Below, piece by piece: positions 1-4,872 of a DNA stretch of 5,936 nt. Below the pieces are notes generated by a model. It made no database searches. It was not told where the DNA came from and worked only from the letters and a program-made list of their open reading frames with translations. Source of the stretch: CALDCK01 sp050618055 (lineage in GTDB: Bacteria > Myxococcota_A > UBA9160 > SMWR01); assembly GCA_050618055.1 (NCBI GenBank), contig JBNLVK010000016.1, forward strand, positions 1 through 5,936. Reading direction: 5' to 3'. Position numbers and translations under genes: made by a program. Position 1 is the stretch's first letter; each line of letters begins with the position of its first letter.

Positions 1-58
1 GCAGATCCGGCCGATCCAGCGGCTGGCCATCGTGAACCGCGGCGAGGCCGCCATGCGC
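1..58. repeat. left arm of a 58-bp perfect inverted repeat
   Basis: Bases 1-58 are identical to the reverse complement of 175-232, with 116 bp between the arms. The match begins at base 1 and ends at base 58/175, where A replaces the expected T. The right arm encodes the conserved start of a biotin carboxylase on the minus strand. The left arm therefore carries the same coding sequence in the opposite orientation and cannot also be the natural continuation of that gene. The position at the very edge of the sequence fits a fold-back assembly or amplification artefact better than a biological repeat. A real inversion or hairpin end is not excluded. Confidence 0.95.
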
Positions 59-249
59 AGGGAGCGGTCGGCGTGGCGCACGAACGGCGCGCCCTCGTCC
101 GCGGCGGTGAACAGTGCGATGGCCCGCAGGTCGCCGCCTTCCAGGGCGCGCAGCGCCTTCACCGCGCGCACGCAGCGCATGGCGGCCTCGCCGCGGTTCA
201 CGATGGCCAGCCGCTGGATCGGCCGGATCTGCGGGATGGGGTCGCTCAG
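1..249 (-). CDS. biotin carboxylase (acyl-CoA carboxylase) N-terminus, partial
   Basis: This is the N-terminal part of a biotin carboxylase domain, the ATP-dependent subunit that carboxylates biotin in acetyl-/propionyl-CoA carboxylases and would supply malonyl-type extender units. Residues 14-25 (RLAIVNRGEAAMR) match the family's opening (typically 'IANRGEIAxR'). They are followed by VRAVKAL, then IALFTAADEGAPFVRHAD at 44-61, matching the usual 'Y-S-D-A-D-x-x-x-x-H/F-V-x-x-A-D' stretch. No in-frame ATG, GTG or TTG is seen between 249 and 360. The best start is CTG at 249-247, which overlaps the acyltransferase stop as CTGA and has GGAG 7 nt upstream; this is inferred. A GTG at 201 would remove the first beta strand. 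Coherent homology ends near base 56: bases 58-1 are the inverted repeat, so the last ~18 codons are probably not real protein. Spliced forms with a fused carboxyltransferase exist in this family, but the rest of the gene is absent here. Confidence 0.75.
   Translation of the reverse strand, partial: MSDPIPQIRPIQRLAIVNRGEAAMRCVRAVKALRALEGGDLRAIALFTAADEGAPFVRHADRSLRMAASPRFTMASRWIGRIC
175..232. repeat. right arm of the 58-bp perfect inverted repeat
   Basis: This is the partner of bases 1-58. This arm is the authentic copy: read on the minus strand it lies in frame with the preceding residues and encodes the ATP-grasp carboxylase opening (RLAIVNRGEAAMR), which continues sensibly down to about base 56. 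Confidence 0.95.
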
Positions 250-1001
250 GAGGCGGCTCCGGCGGCGAAGTGGTCCGCTTCCATCTCGGCCAGCTTCGCC
301 GTGATCTGGCGGGCGACGTCGCGCGATCCGCGCAGGCCGCGGTGGTCGGTCTTCGGCTCGATGGTGGCGGTGGCGACGTGCAGGCGGTCGCCGCGCGCCG
401 GCAGGCTCGTGTAGCCCTCCTGGCGCTCGCCGCGCAGGTAGACGCACAGCACGCGGCAGCCGGGCAGCGACTTGACGATGCGGCCCACGCCGTAGGCGGC
501 GCGCTCCACCTCGACCCGGCCCGACCGGCTGCGCCCGCCCTCGGGAAACAGCAGCCCCGACTCGCCCGACGCCAGCAGGTGGGTGAAGCGCTGCAGCGTG
601 TCGGCCACGTCGGCCCGGTCGCCGCCGCGGCGCACCGGAACGCACTTGTAGACGTAGGCGAGCACGCGCCGCGGCCAGGTGGAGGCGAAGTTGCGCTCCT
701 CGGGGACGTTCCAGGGCAGCGCCCGGAAGTGGGCGAAGTACCAGCCCGGCGAGCCCAGGGCCCAGGCGACCAGCGCCGAGTCGACCATGGTCAGGTGGTT
801 GGCGCACACCAGCAGCGGACCGTCCTCGCGCACCAGCCGCCGGTAGGTGCGGCGCGCCTCGTGGGCGTCGGCCAGGCGCAGGTCGAGCCCGAACCGCATG
901 GCCACGTGGGCAGCCAGCAGCGAGAGGGGCGAGAGGAGCCTCGCCACCGTCTTCTGCACCGCGAGGCGACGCCGGGTCGATCGCGGGATCGTCTCGTCCA
1001 T
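246..1001 (-). CDS. 1-acyl-sn-glycerol-3-phosphate acyltransferase family protein (PlsC-like)
   Basis: This 251-residue member of the PlsC/LPLAT family transfers an acyl chain from acyl-ACP or acyl-CoA to a lysophospholipid or similar acceptor at the inner membrane face. The acyltransferase motifs appear in order: NHxxxxD (N68, H69, D74, in CANHLTMVDS), an Arg-rich block VPVRRGGDR at 121-129, FPEGGRSRSG at 152-161 (family: FPEGTRS), and VYLRGER at 187-193 in the block IV position. A weakly hydrophobic stretch around residues 22-37 could be a membrane association helix. The second G of FPEGG replaces the usual T. The ATG at 1001 has only a weak GGG-type ribosome site. The gene lies 60 nt after the ACP gene and overlaps the carboxylase by 4 nt. 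The operon suggests it loads the cluster's own acyl-ACP onto a lipid; the exact acceptor cannot be told. Confidence 0.9.
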   Translation of the reverse strand: MDETIPRSTRRRLAVQKTVARLLSPLSLLAAHVAMRFGLDLRLADAHEARRTYRRLVREDGPLLVCANHLTMVDSALVAWALGSPGWYFAHFRALPWNVPEERNFASTWPRRVLAYVYKCVPVRRGGDRADVADTLQRFTHLLASGESGLLFPEGGRSRSGRVEVERAAYGVGRIVKSLPGCRVLCVYLRGERQEGYTSLPARGDRLHVATATIEPKTDHRGLRGSRDVARQITAKLAEMEADHFAAGAAS

Positions 1002-1021
1002 GGCCCGTGGGTCCCGTTGCT

Positions 1022-1047
1022 GGCCCGGGCCGTGTCCGACCCGGGCC
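1022..1047 (-). other. GC-rich hairpin between ACP and acyltransferase genes
   Basis: Bases 1022-1029 (GGCCCGGG) and 1040-1047 (CCCGGGCC) form a perfect 8-bp all-GC stem with a 10-nt loop, starting 14 nt downstream of the ACP stop codon. No T-run follows on the minus strand, so it is not a standard intrinsic terminator. It could act as an mRNA 3' stabiliser or partial attenuator that raises ACP relative to the downstream acyltransferase. GC-rich DNA yields such stems by chance, so the function is only suggested. Confidence 0.4.
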
Positions 1048-1061
1048 CGCGCCCGCCGCCG

Positions 1062-1310
1062 TCAGCCGAGCTTCGACTGGATGAGCGTGACCGCGTTGCC
1101 GACCGTCTCCACCGAGTCGACGTCCTCGTCGGCGATCTCGATGTCGAAGGCGTCCTCGAACTCGAGGACGACGTCCACCAGCCGGGCGGAGTTCACCTTG
1201 AGCTCGTCGAGGATGTGGGTGGACTCGCCGACGTTGGCGAGCGCGTCTTCGTTCTTCACGTAGGGCGTGAGGATCTTGACGACCTTCTCGAACACTTCCT
1301 TCTGATCCAT
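1062..1310 (-). CDS. acyl carrier protein (divergent phosphopantetheine site)
   Basis: This 82-residue acidic protein has the size and helix pattern of a stand-alone type II acyl carrier protein, which tethers growing acyl chains by a 4'-phosphopantetheine arm. S41 is the expected attachment serine. It sits in ELKVNSARLVD, followed by VVLEFEDAFDIEI, which matches the helix II recognition segment and the loop after it. The classical 'DSL' triad reads NSA here (Asp to Asn, Leu to Ala). The C-terminal part (VETVGNAVTLI) matches helix IV. Starts at ATG 1310 behind a strong AGGAG. It lies 40 nt after the FabF-like gene and 60 nt before the acyltransferase, between the enzymes that would use it. 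It is probably a private carrier for this pathway rather than the housekeeping AcpP, which usually has DSL; that is an inference. Confidence 0.93.
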   Translation of the reverse strand: MDQKEVFEKVVKILTPYVKNEDALANVGESTHILDELKVNSARLVDVVLEFEDAFDIEIADEDVDSVETVGNAVTLIQSKLG

Positions 1311-1316
1311 CTGCTT

Positions 1317-1321
1317 CTCCT
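1317..1321 (-). promoter_or_regulatory. strong ribosome binding site of the ACP gene
   Basis: AGGAG on the minus strand lies 6 nt before the ACP ATG. It is clearly stronger than the sites of the FabF-like and acyltransferase genes, and ACP is also the only gene here with gaps on both sides. This fits the high stoichiometry ACP usually needs. Confidence 0.75.
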
Positions 1322-1350
1322 GTGGGGTCGTGGTGATTCGTTGGGAGGGA

Positions 1351-2628
1351 CTACTCGCCGTTCCACTTGCGGAAGACGAGACACACGTTGACGTCGCCGA
1401 AGCCGAAGCCGGCCTTGATCAGCACGTCGAGATCCGGCTTCTCGAGCAGCTCGTGGGGGATCGAGGCGGCGTGGGGCTCGATCTCCGGGTGCACGTCCTC
1501 GCAGTTCACCGACGGGTGCACGAAGCCGTTCTTCACCATCAGCACGCTGGCCACCGACTCGATGGCGCCGGCGGCGCCCAGCGCGTGGCCGATCATCGAC
1601 TTGGTCGACGTGATCGGCGGCAGCGCGCCCGGCCTGGCGCCCAGGGCGGCGGCCCAGGAGGCCACCTCCTTCGGGTCGGCGCCGGTGGCGGTCAGGTGGC
1701 CGTTGATGGCGTCCACGTCCGACGGGCCGACCCCGGCGTCGCGCAGCGCCGCGTCGATGCAGCGCCGCACGCTCTCCGGGTTGGGCGCGGTCATGCTGCC
1801 GCCGCCGCGGTGTCCGCCGCAGTTGAGCGCGTGGCCCGCCACCTCGGCGTGGATCGTGGCGCCGCGCTCGCGGGCGCTCTCCAGGCTCTCGAGCAGCAGC
1901 ACGCCGCTGCCGGATCCGGCCACGAAGCCGCCGGCGCTGGCGCTCATGGGTCGCGAGGCGCGCTCCGGCGCGTCGTTCATGCTGCGGCACAGCACGCGCA
2001 TGGCGTCGAAGCCGGCCCAGATGTAGTGGGACGCGCCTTCGGCGCCGCCGCACAGCATGCGCTTCGCCAGGCCCAGGCGGATGCGCATGGCGCCCTCCGC
2101 CACGGCCTCGGCGCCGGTGCTGCACGCGCTCGAGTTGGTGGTGACCTGGTTGCCCAGGGCCAGCAGGCCGGACACGCGGGCCGACACGCCGCTGGCCATC
2201 ACCTGCTCGACGGCGGTGCTGCCGAGCCGGCGGACCTTCCCGGCGTCGGTGAGCGGGATCACCCGCGCGCCGATCGTGTCCATGCCGCCGATGCCGGTGC
2301 CGAGCACCGCCCCCGAGTCCCAGTCCGGCTGCTCCTGGTCGGCGGCGGGCAGTGCCAGCCCCGCGTCCTTCCAGGCGTCGACGGCGGCGATCGCCGCGTA
2401 GCGGTGGGACAGGTTCATCGCCCGCAGCAGGTCCTCGGGGAACATCGACTCGGCCAGCTCGTCGACACCCTGGGGGACGCCGGCCACCTGGCTGGCGAAG
2501 CCCGACTCGATCATCTGCTCGTTGCTGCGAATGCCGGACTGGCCCTTGCGGAGCGCCATCTCGAAGTCGGCGACGCCATTGGCGTTCGGCGCCACGACGC
2601 CCAGCCCGGTCACGACCACCCGCTTCAT
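1351..2628 (-). CDS. beta-ketoacyl-ACP synthase II family (FabF/FabB-like), divergent clade
   Basis: This is a 425-residue condensing enzyme of the KAS I/II family, which elongates acyl-ACP with malonyl-ACP in the cytosol. It opens with the typical MKRVVVTGLGVVAPNA. The Cys-His-His triad is complete: C169 in NSSACSTGAE, H311 in INGHLTATGADPKE, H348 in KSMIGHALGAAGA with the structural K343. Two conserved loops differ from standard FabF. The usual 'HGTSTxxxDxxE' is HLTATGADPKE, and the C-terminal 'FGFGGTN' gate is FGFGDVN at 408-414. It starts at ATG 2628, overlapping the FabZ stop as ATGA, and its stop is TAG at 1351. Placement beside FabA suggests it could fill the FabB role of extending cis-3-unsaturated intermediates, but FabF-type saturated elongation or a specialised product is equally possible. 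Confidence 0.93.
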   Translation of the reverse strand: MKRVVVTGLGVVAPNANGVADFEMALRKGQSGIRSNEQMIESGFASQVAGVPQGVDELAESMFPEDLLRAMNLSHRYAAIAAVDAWKDAGLALPAADQEQPDWDSGAVLGTGIGGMDTIGARVIPLTDAGKVRRLGSTAVEQVMASGVSARVSGLLALGNQVTTNSSACSTGAEAVAEGAMRIRLGLAKRMLCGGAEGASHYIWAGFDAMRVLCRSMNDAPERASRPMSASAGGFVAGSGSGVLLLESLESARERGATIHAEVAGHALNCGGHRGGGSMTAPNPESVRRCIDAALRDAGVGPSDVDAINGHLTATGADPKEVASWAAALGARPGALPPITSTKSMIGHALGAAGAIESVASVLMVKNGFVHPSVNCEDVHPEIEPHAASIPHELLEKPDLDVLIKAGFGFGDVNVCLVFRKWNGE

Positions 2629-3071
2629 TTCGGAATTCCCATCCCGGCGAGGGTACCGGAGCAGACCACCTTTCCGTCAGGGAGGCGCATCTCGCATTCG
2701 GCCCGCAGCTTGCGCCGGCGGAAGAAGACCTTGCGGCCGGTGGTGATCACCCGGGTACCGGGAAGTACTACACCGCCGAAGTCGATCGACGCGTCGGTGA
2801 ACAGCGTCTGGTAGTTCTCCGCCTCGGCCGCGCCCATCTCCTGGCTGAGCACGTGGATGCCCAGCGCCACCACGCCGGCCTGGGCCATCGCCTCCAGCAG
2901 GATCACGCCGGGCGTGATCGGGTTTCCCGGGAAGTGGCCCCGGTAGAAGTCGTGGTCCTCGCGGAAGGTGTAGGCCGCCACGATGTGGTCCTCGCCGAGC
3001 TCGAGGATCTCGTCGATGAAGCGGAAGGGCTCCTGCTGCGGAACCAGCGCCAGCAGCTCGTCGGGTGTCAC
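2625..3071 (-). CDS. fabZ: 3-hydroxyacyl-ACP dehydratase (FabZ type)
   Basis: This 148-residue hot-dog-fold dehydratase removes water from 3-hydroxyacyl-ACP to give trans-2-enoyl-ACP. The active-site signature is clear: H46 in RGHFPGNPITPGV and E60 in LLEAMAQAG. Glutamate at the second position distinguishes FabZ from FabA, which uses Asp. The preceding PFRFID at 15-20 matches the family's 'PFLLVD'. GTG at 3071 is the chosen start because it gives the standard FabZ length, overlaps the FabA stop as GTGA and has GGAG 8 nt upstream. The open frame extends further upstream only as an antiparallel-free shadow of fabA. It follows FabA directly, so two dehydratases of different specificity are translated as a coupled pair. 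Confidence 0.93.
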   Translation of the reverse strand: MTPDELLALVPQQEPFRFIDEILELGEDHIVAAYTFREDHDFYRGHFPGNPITPGVILLEAMAQAGVVALGIHVLSQEMGAAEAENYQTLFTDASIDFGGVVLPGTRVITTGRKVFFRRRKLRAECEMRLPDGKVVCSGTLAGMGIPK

Positions 3072-3664
3072 GAGCCGCGCTCCATGCGACCGCCCTTCGC
3101 GTGCTGCGAGCGGTTCGGGTAGTCGCCGTACTTGATGCCCTGGAAGGTGCCCACCTTCGCGCGCTGGATGGTGTAGATGGGCTCGTCGTCGACCAGCAGC
3201 GTGGCGTCGCCGATCACCATCGACGCGCCTTGCTTCTCCAGCTCGGTGTAGCGGCGGACGTCGATCTCGTAGCGCACGCAGGCGTCGTGCGGTCGGATCT
3301 GGCCGAAGAACTCCACCTCGCCGCAGCCAAGCGCGCGTCCGGTGCCGGGACCGCCGGCCCAGGCGCAGTAGAAGCCGAGAAGCTGCCAGACGCCGTCGAC
3401 GCCCAGGCAGCCCGGCTGCACCGGATCGCCGAGGAAGTGGCACTGGAAGAACCAGTCGTCGAGGCGCACGTCGCGCTCGGCCACGATCCGCCCGCGCGCA
3501 CCCTTCTTCGTGATCTCGGTGATGCGGTCGATCATCAGCATGGGCGGCAGGGGCAGGCGCGCCTCGCACTCGGGGGGGCCGTCCTCGAACAGCCGGCCGT
3601 AGGCGAAGGCCAGGATCTCCTCGGCGTCGAAGTGGCTGCGTTCCCGGAACTCTGCGTACTTCAT
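3068..3664 (-). CDS. fabA: 3-hydroxydecanoyl-ACP dehydratase/isomerase (FabA type)
   Basis: This 198-residue FabA-family enzyme dehydrates 3-hydroxyacyl-ACP and, in characterised FabA proteins, isomerises trans-2- to cis-3-decenoyl-ACP, the oxygen-independent entry to unsaturated fatty acids. Key features match E. coli FabA closely: PMLMIDRI at 41-48, WFFQCHFLGDPVQPGCLG with catalytic H76, then D90 in GVDGVWQLLGFY, GRALGCGEVEF at 109-119 and KVGTFQG near 170-176. Asp at 90 (not Glu) marks the FabA subtype. It is about 25 residues longer than E. coli FabA, mainly through a charged C-terminal tail and extra N-terminal residues. ATG 3664 overlaps the KASIII stop as ATGA and has GGAGG 6 nt upstream, so the long upstream frame is not used. 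Dehydration is confident; isomerase activity is inferred from similarity. Confidence 0.93.
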   Translation of the reverse strand: MKYAEFRERSHFDAEEILAFAYGRLFEDGPPECEARLPLPPMLMIDRITEITKKGARGRIVAERDVRLDDWFFQCHFLGDPVQPGCLGVDGVWQLLGFYCAWAGGPGTGRALGCGEVEFFGQIRPHDACVRYEIDVRRYTELEKQGASMVIGDATLLVDDEPIYTIQRAKVGTFQGIKYGDYPNRSQHAKGGRMERGS

Positions 3665-4659
3665 GCGGAACCTCCGAAACGCAGCAGGTAGCTGGCCCAG
3701 GTGAGGCCCGACCCGACGCCGGCGACGGCCACGTCGTCGCGGGCCGTCCACTTGTCCCACTGCATCGAGACCACGCTGGCGGCGCTGGCCGCGCCGGTGT
3801 TGCCGAACCACTCGACGTTGGTGTGGTGGTGCTCGGGCCGGACGCCGCAGCGGTCGCGCACCTGCTCGAGCATGCGCAGGTTCGCCTGGTGGCCGACGAA
3901 GTGGAAGGCGCGGTCGTCCTGCCCGAAGCACTCGCGCAGGTGTTCGACGCAACGGGACATGCGCTTGATGCCGAACATCTGCACCGTGCGCCCCTGCTGG
4001 TGGAAGTGGCCGCCGCGCGGGATCACCACCTTGTCGACGCCGGCGGGACTGCTCTCGAGCGTGGTCTCGACGACGCGCAGCGGCGCCGCGTGTCGCGTCG
4101 AGACGACGGCGGCCGCGGCGGCGTCGCCCCACAGCACGGCGGTGGCCCGGTCCGAGTAGTCGACGGTGGTGGTGAGCGTCTCCGGCGCCAGCACCAGCAC
4201 GTAGTCGGGCATGCGCTCGGGCTGCATCATCGACAGCAGGTGGAGCTGCACGTAGAAGCTGGTGCAGGCGGAGGAGACGTCGAATGCGGGCACCTCCAGC
4301 CCCAGCGCCGCGGCCACGTTGCAGGCCACCGCGGGACACGTTCCGGTGTCGCCCGCCGAGTTGCCGGCGACGACCATGCCGACGGAGCCGGCGGGGACGC
4401 CGGCCCGCTCGAGCGCCATGCGCGCCGCCGCCGCCCCCAGGTCGGCCTGGCTGCAGGTGGCGGCCTCCAGGGCCGCGGCCGGATCCCGGTTGCGGGTCGC
4501 GCGGATGTAGTCGAGGGGCAGCACACTGCGGCGCGCACGGATGCCCACGCGCTCGAGGATCCACTCGTCGCTCGTGCCGATGTCGAGGTCCTCGAGGAAG
4601 CGGTTGGTGATCTCGACGTCGGGATGGGCATGGCCCAACCCGTGGAGGAAGAGCGTCAA
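3661..4659 (-). CDS. beta-ketoacyl-ACP synthase III family protein (FabH-like)
   Basis: This is a KASIII-type condensing enzyme, 332 residues from the chosen start, which typically primes fatty acid synthesis from an acyl-CoA and malonyl-ACP. The Cys-His-Asn triad is complete: C132 in FDVSSACTSFY, H257 in FVGHQANLRML, N287 in FGNTGAASA. The N-terminal GTSDEWILERVGIRARR at 28-44 and the C-terminal GVGSGLTWASYLLRF match FabH. TTG 4659 is preferred: it gives the family's usual length, places the first beta strand at the start, and has AGGGGGG 9 nt upstream. The in-frame ATG at 4806 would add 49 non-homologous residues across the promoter region. Between RARR and the next helix there is a segment about 18 residues longer than in E. 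coli FabH, possibly altering the acyl pocket. First gene of the operon; overlaps fabA by 4 nt. A non-FabH KASIII role (for example a dedicated starter ketosynthase) is possible. Confidence 0.9.
   Translation of the reverse strand: MTLFLHGLGHAHPDVEITNRFLEDLDIGTSDEWILERVGIRARRSVLPLDYIRATRNRDPAAALEAATCSQADLGAAAARMALERAGVPAGSVGMVVAGNSAGDTGTCPAVACNVAAALGLEVPAFDVSSACTSFYVQLHLLSMMQPERMPDYVLVLAPETLTTTVDYSDRATAVLWGDAAAAAVVSTRHAAPLRVVETTLESSPAGVDKVVIPRGGHFHQQGRTVQMFGIKRMSRCVEHLRECFGQDDRAFHFVGHQANLRMLEQVRDRCGVRPEHHHTNVEWFGNTGAASAASVVSMQWDKWTARDDVAVAGVGSGLTWASYLLRFGGSA
3671..3675 (-). promoter_or_regulatory. ribosome binding site fixing the fabA start
   Basis: A consensus GGAGG on the minus strand lies 6 nt before ATG 3664, inside the end of the KASIII gene. 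It decides the start within a much longer open frame and supports translational coupling with the upstream gene. Confidence 0.75.
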
Positions 4660-4668
4660 CGGAAGCGG

Positions 4669-4675
4669 CCCCCCT
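4669..4675 (-). promoter_or_regulatory. ribosome binding site supporting the TTG start of the KASIII gene
   Basis: AGGGGGG on the minus strand ends 9 nt before TTG 4659. There is no ATG in a suitable position, so this purine tract and the FabH length alignment together decide the start. Confidence 0.55.
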
Positions 4676-4702
4676 GGCGCAGACGATAGCCTAAGTCGCT
4701 GG

Positions 4703-4708
4703 AATATA
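4703..4708 (-). promoter_or_regulatory. -10 element of proximal fab operon promoter (P1)
   Basis: TATATT on the minus strand matches the sigma70-type -10 at five of six positions and lies in the only AT-rich island of the window. Transcription would start near 4696, giving a leader of about 37 nt before TTG 4659. No good -35 hexamer is seen at 16-19 nt, so P1 may need an activator or be weak without one. Confidence 0.5.
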
Positions 4709-4711
4709 TGG

Positions 4712-4725
4712 GGTAATCGATTACC
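4712..4725. promoter_or_regulatory. 14-bp perfect palindrome, candidate operator
   Basis: GGTAATCGATTACC reads identically on both strands. It lies 3 nt upstream of the P1 -10 box, in the spacer position where a bound dimer would block RNA polymerase, and inside the transcribed leader of the upstream promoter P2. Its AT-rich half-sites stand out from the GC-rich background. A repressor of the TetR, GntR/FadR or similar dimeric type is a reasonable reader, but no regulator gene is in the window and the site does not settle which family. Confidence 0.6.
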
Positions 4726-4788
4726 GGCGACTTCGACTCCCGACCGTGGCGCGATCGGAGTCCGGGAGGGAGCCCCCAGCAACCCGGG

Positions 4789-4816
4789 AGTATGACCCCG
4801 AGTCACTTTCTGTCAA
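4789..4816 (-). promoter_or_regulatory. distal fab operon promoter (P2)
   Basis: On the minus strand, a perfect TTGACA (4816-4811) is followed after 16 nt by CATACT (4794-4789), four of six matches to TATAAT. Transcription would start near 4782 and give a leader of about 120 nt to the KASIII start, passing through the palindrome at 4712-4725. Confidence 0.5.
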
Positions 4817-4859
4817 GGCAGTCTCCCGCTGCGGCCGCCGCAGGCCGTCCCGGAACCCC

Positions 4860-4865
4860 TAGACT
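4860..4865 (+). promoter_or_regulatory. -10-like box for a possible leaderless mRNA
   Basis: TAGACT lies 7 nt before ATG 4873, the spacing seen for leaderless transcripts in several bacterial groups. There is no recognisable Shine-Dalgarno before this ATG and no -35 at the usual distance. Confidence 0.4.
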
Positions 4866-4872
4866 GCGCCCC

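Noticed and set aside
1..58. Telomere-like or mobile-element terminal inverted repeat
   Set aside because: The repeat is an internal piece of conserved coding sequence, with no transposase, target duplication or partner at the other end of the window.
1022..1047. Intrinsic terminator ending an operon after ACP
   Set aside because: The stem is GC-rich but no T-run follows on the minus strand, and the co-directional acyltransferase gene begins shortly after, so a full terminator is not supported.
114..1391. Long plus-strand open frame opposite the carboxylase, acyltransferase and ACP genes
   Set aside because: It is antisense to well-supported genes, is rich in Arg/Ala/Gly/His with no recognisable domain, and arises from the GC-rich third-position bias of the real genes.
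1330..2814. 494-codon plus-strand open frame opposite the KAS II gene
   Set aside because: It is antisense to a gene with an intact catalytic triad; its composition (Ala, Gly, His, Arg repeats) is typical of a high-GC shadow frame.
4735..4762. GACTCC / GGAGTC 6-bp inverted repeat with 16-bp spacer in the intergenic region
   Set aside because: Six-base arms with a long spacer are common by chance in this sequence, and the flanks do not extend the match; it is noted only because it lies near the palindrome.
4660..4806. 49-residue N-terminal extension of the KASIII protein from ATG 4806
   Set aside because: It crosses the promoter and palindrome, has no similarity to FabH, and would make the protein longer than the family; TTG 4659 has a purine-rich site and the right length.
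4792..4872. 27-residue N-terminal extension of the crotonase protein from ATG 4792
   Set aside because: It is Ala/Pro/Arg-rich, lies outside the fold, and overlaps the opposing promoter P2; ATG 4873 fits the family start.
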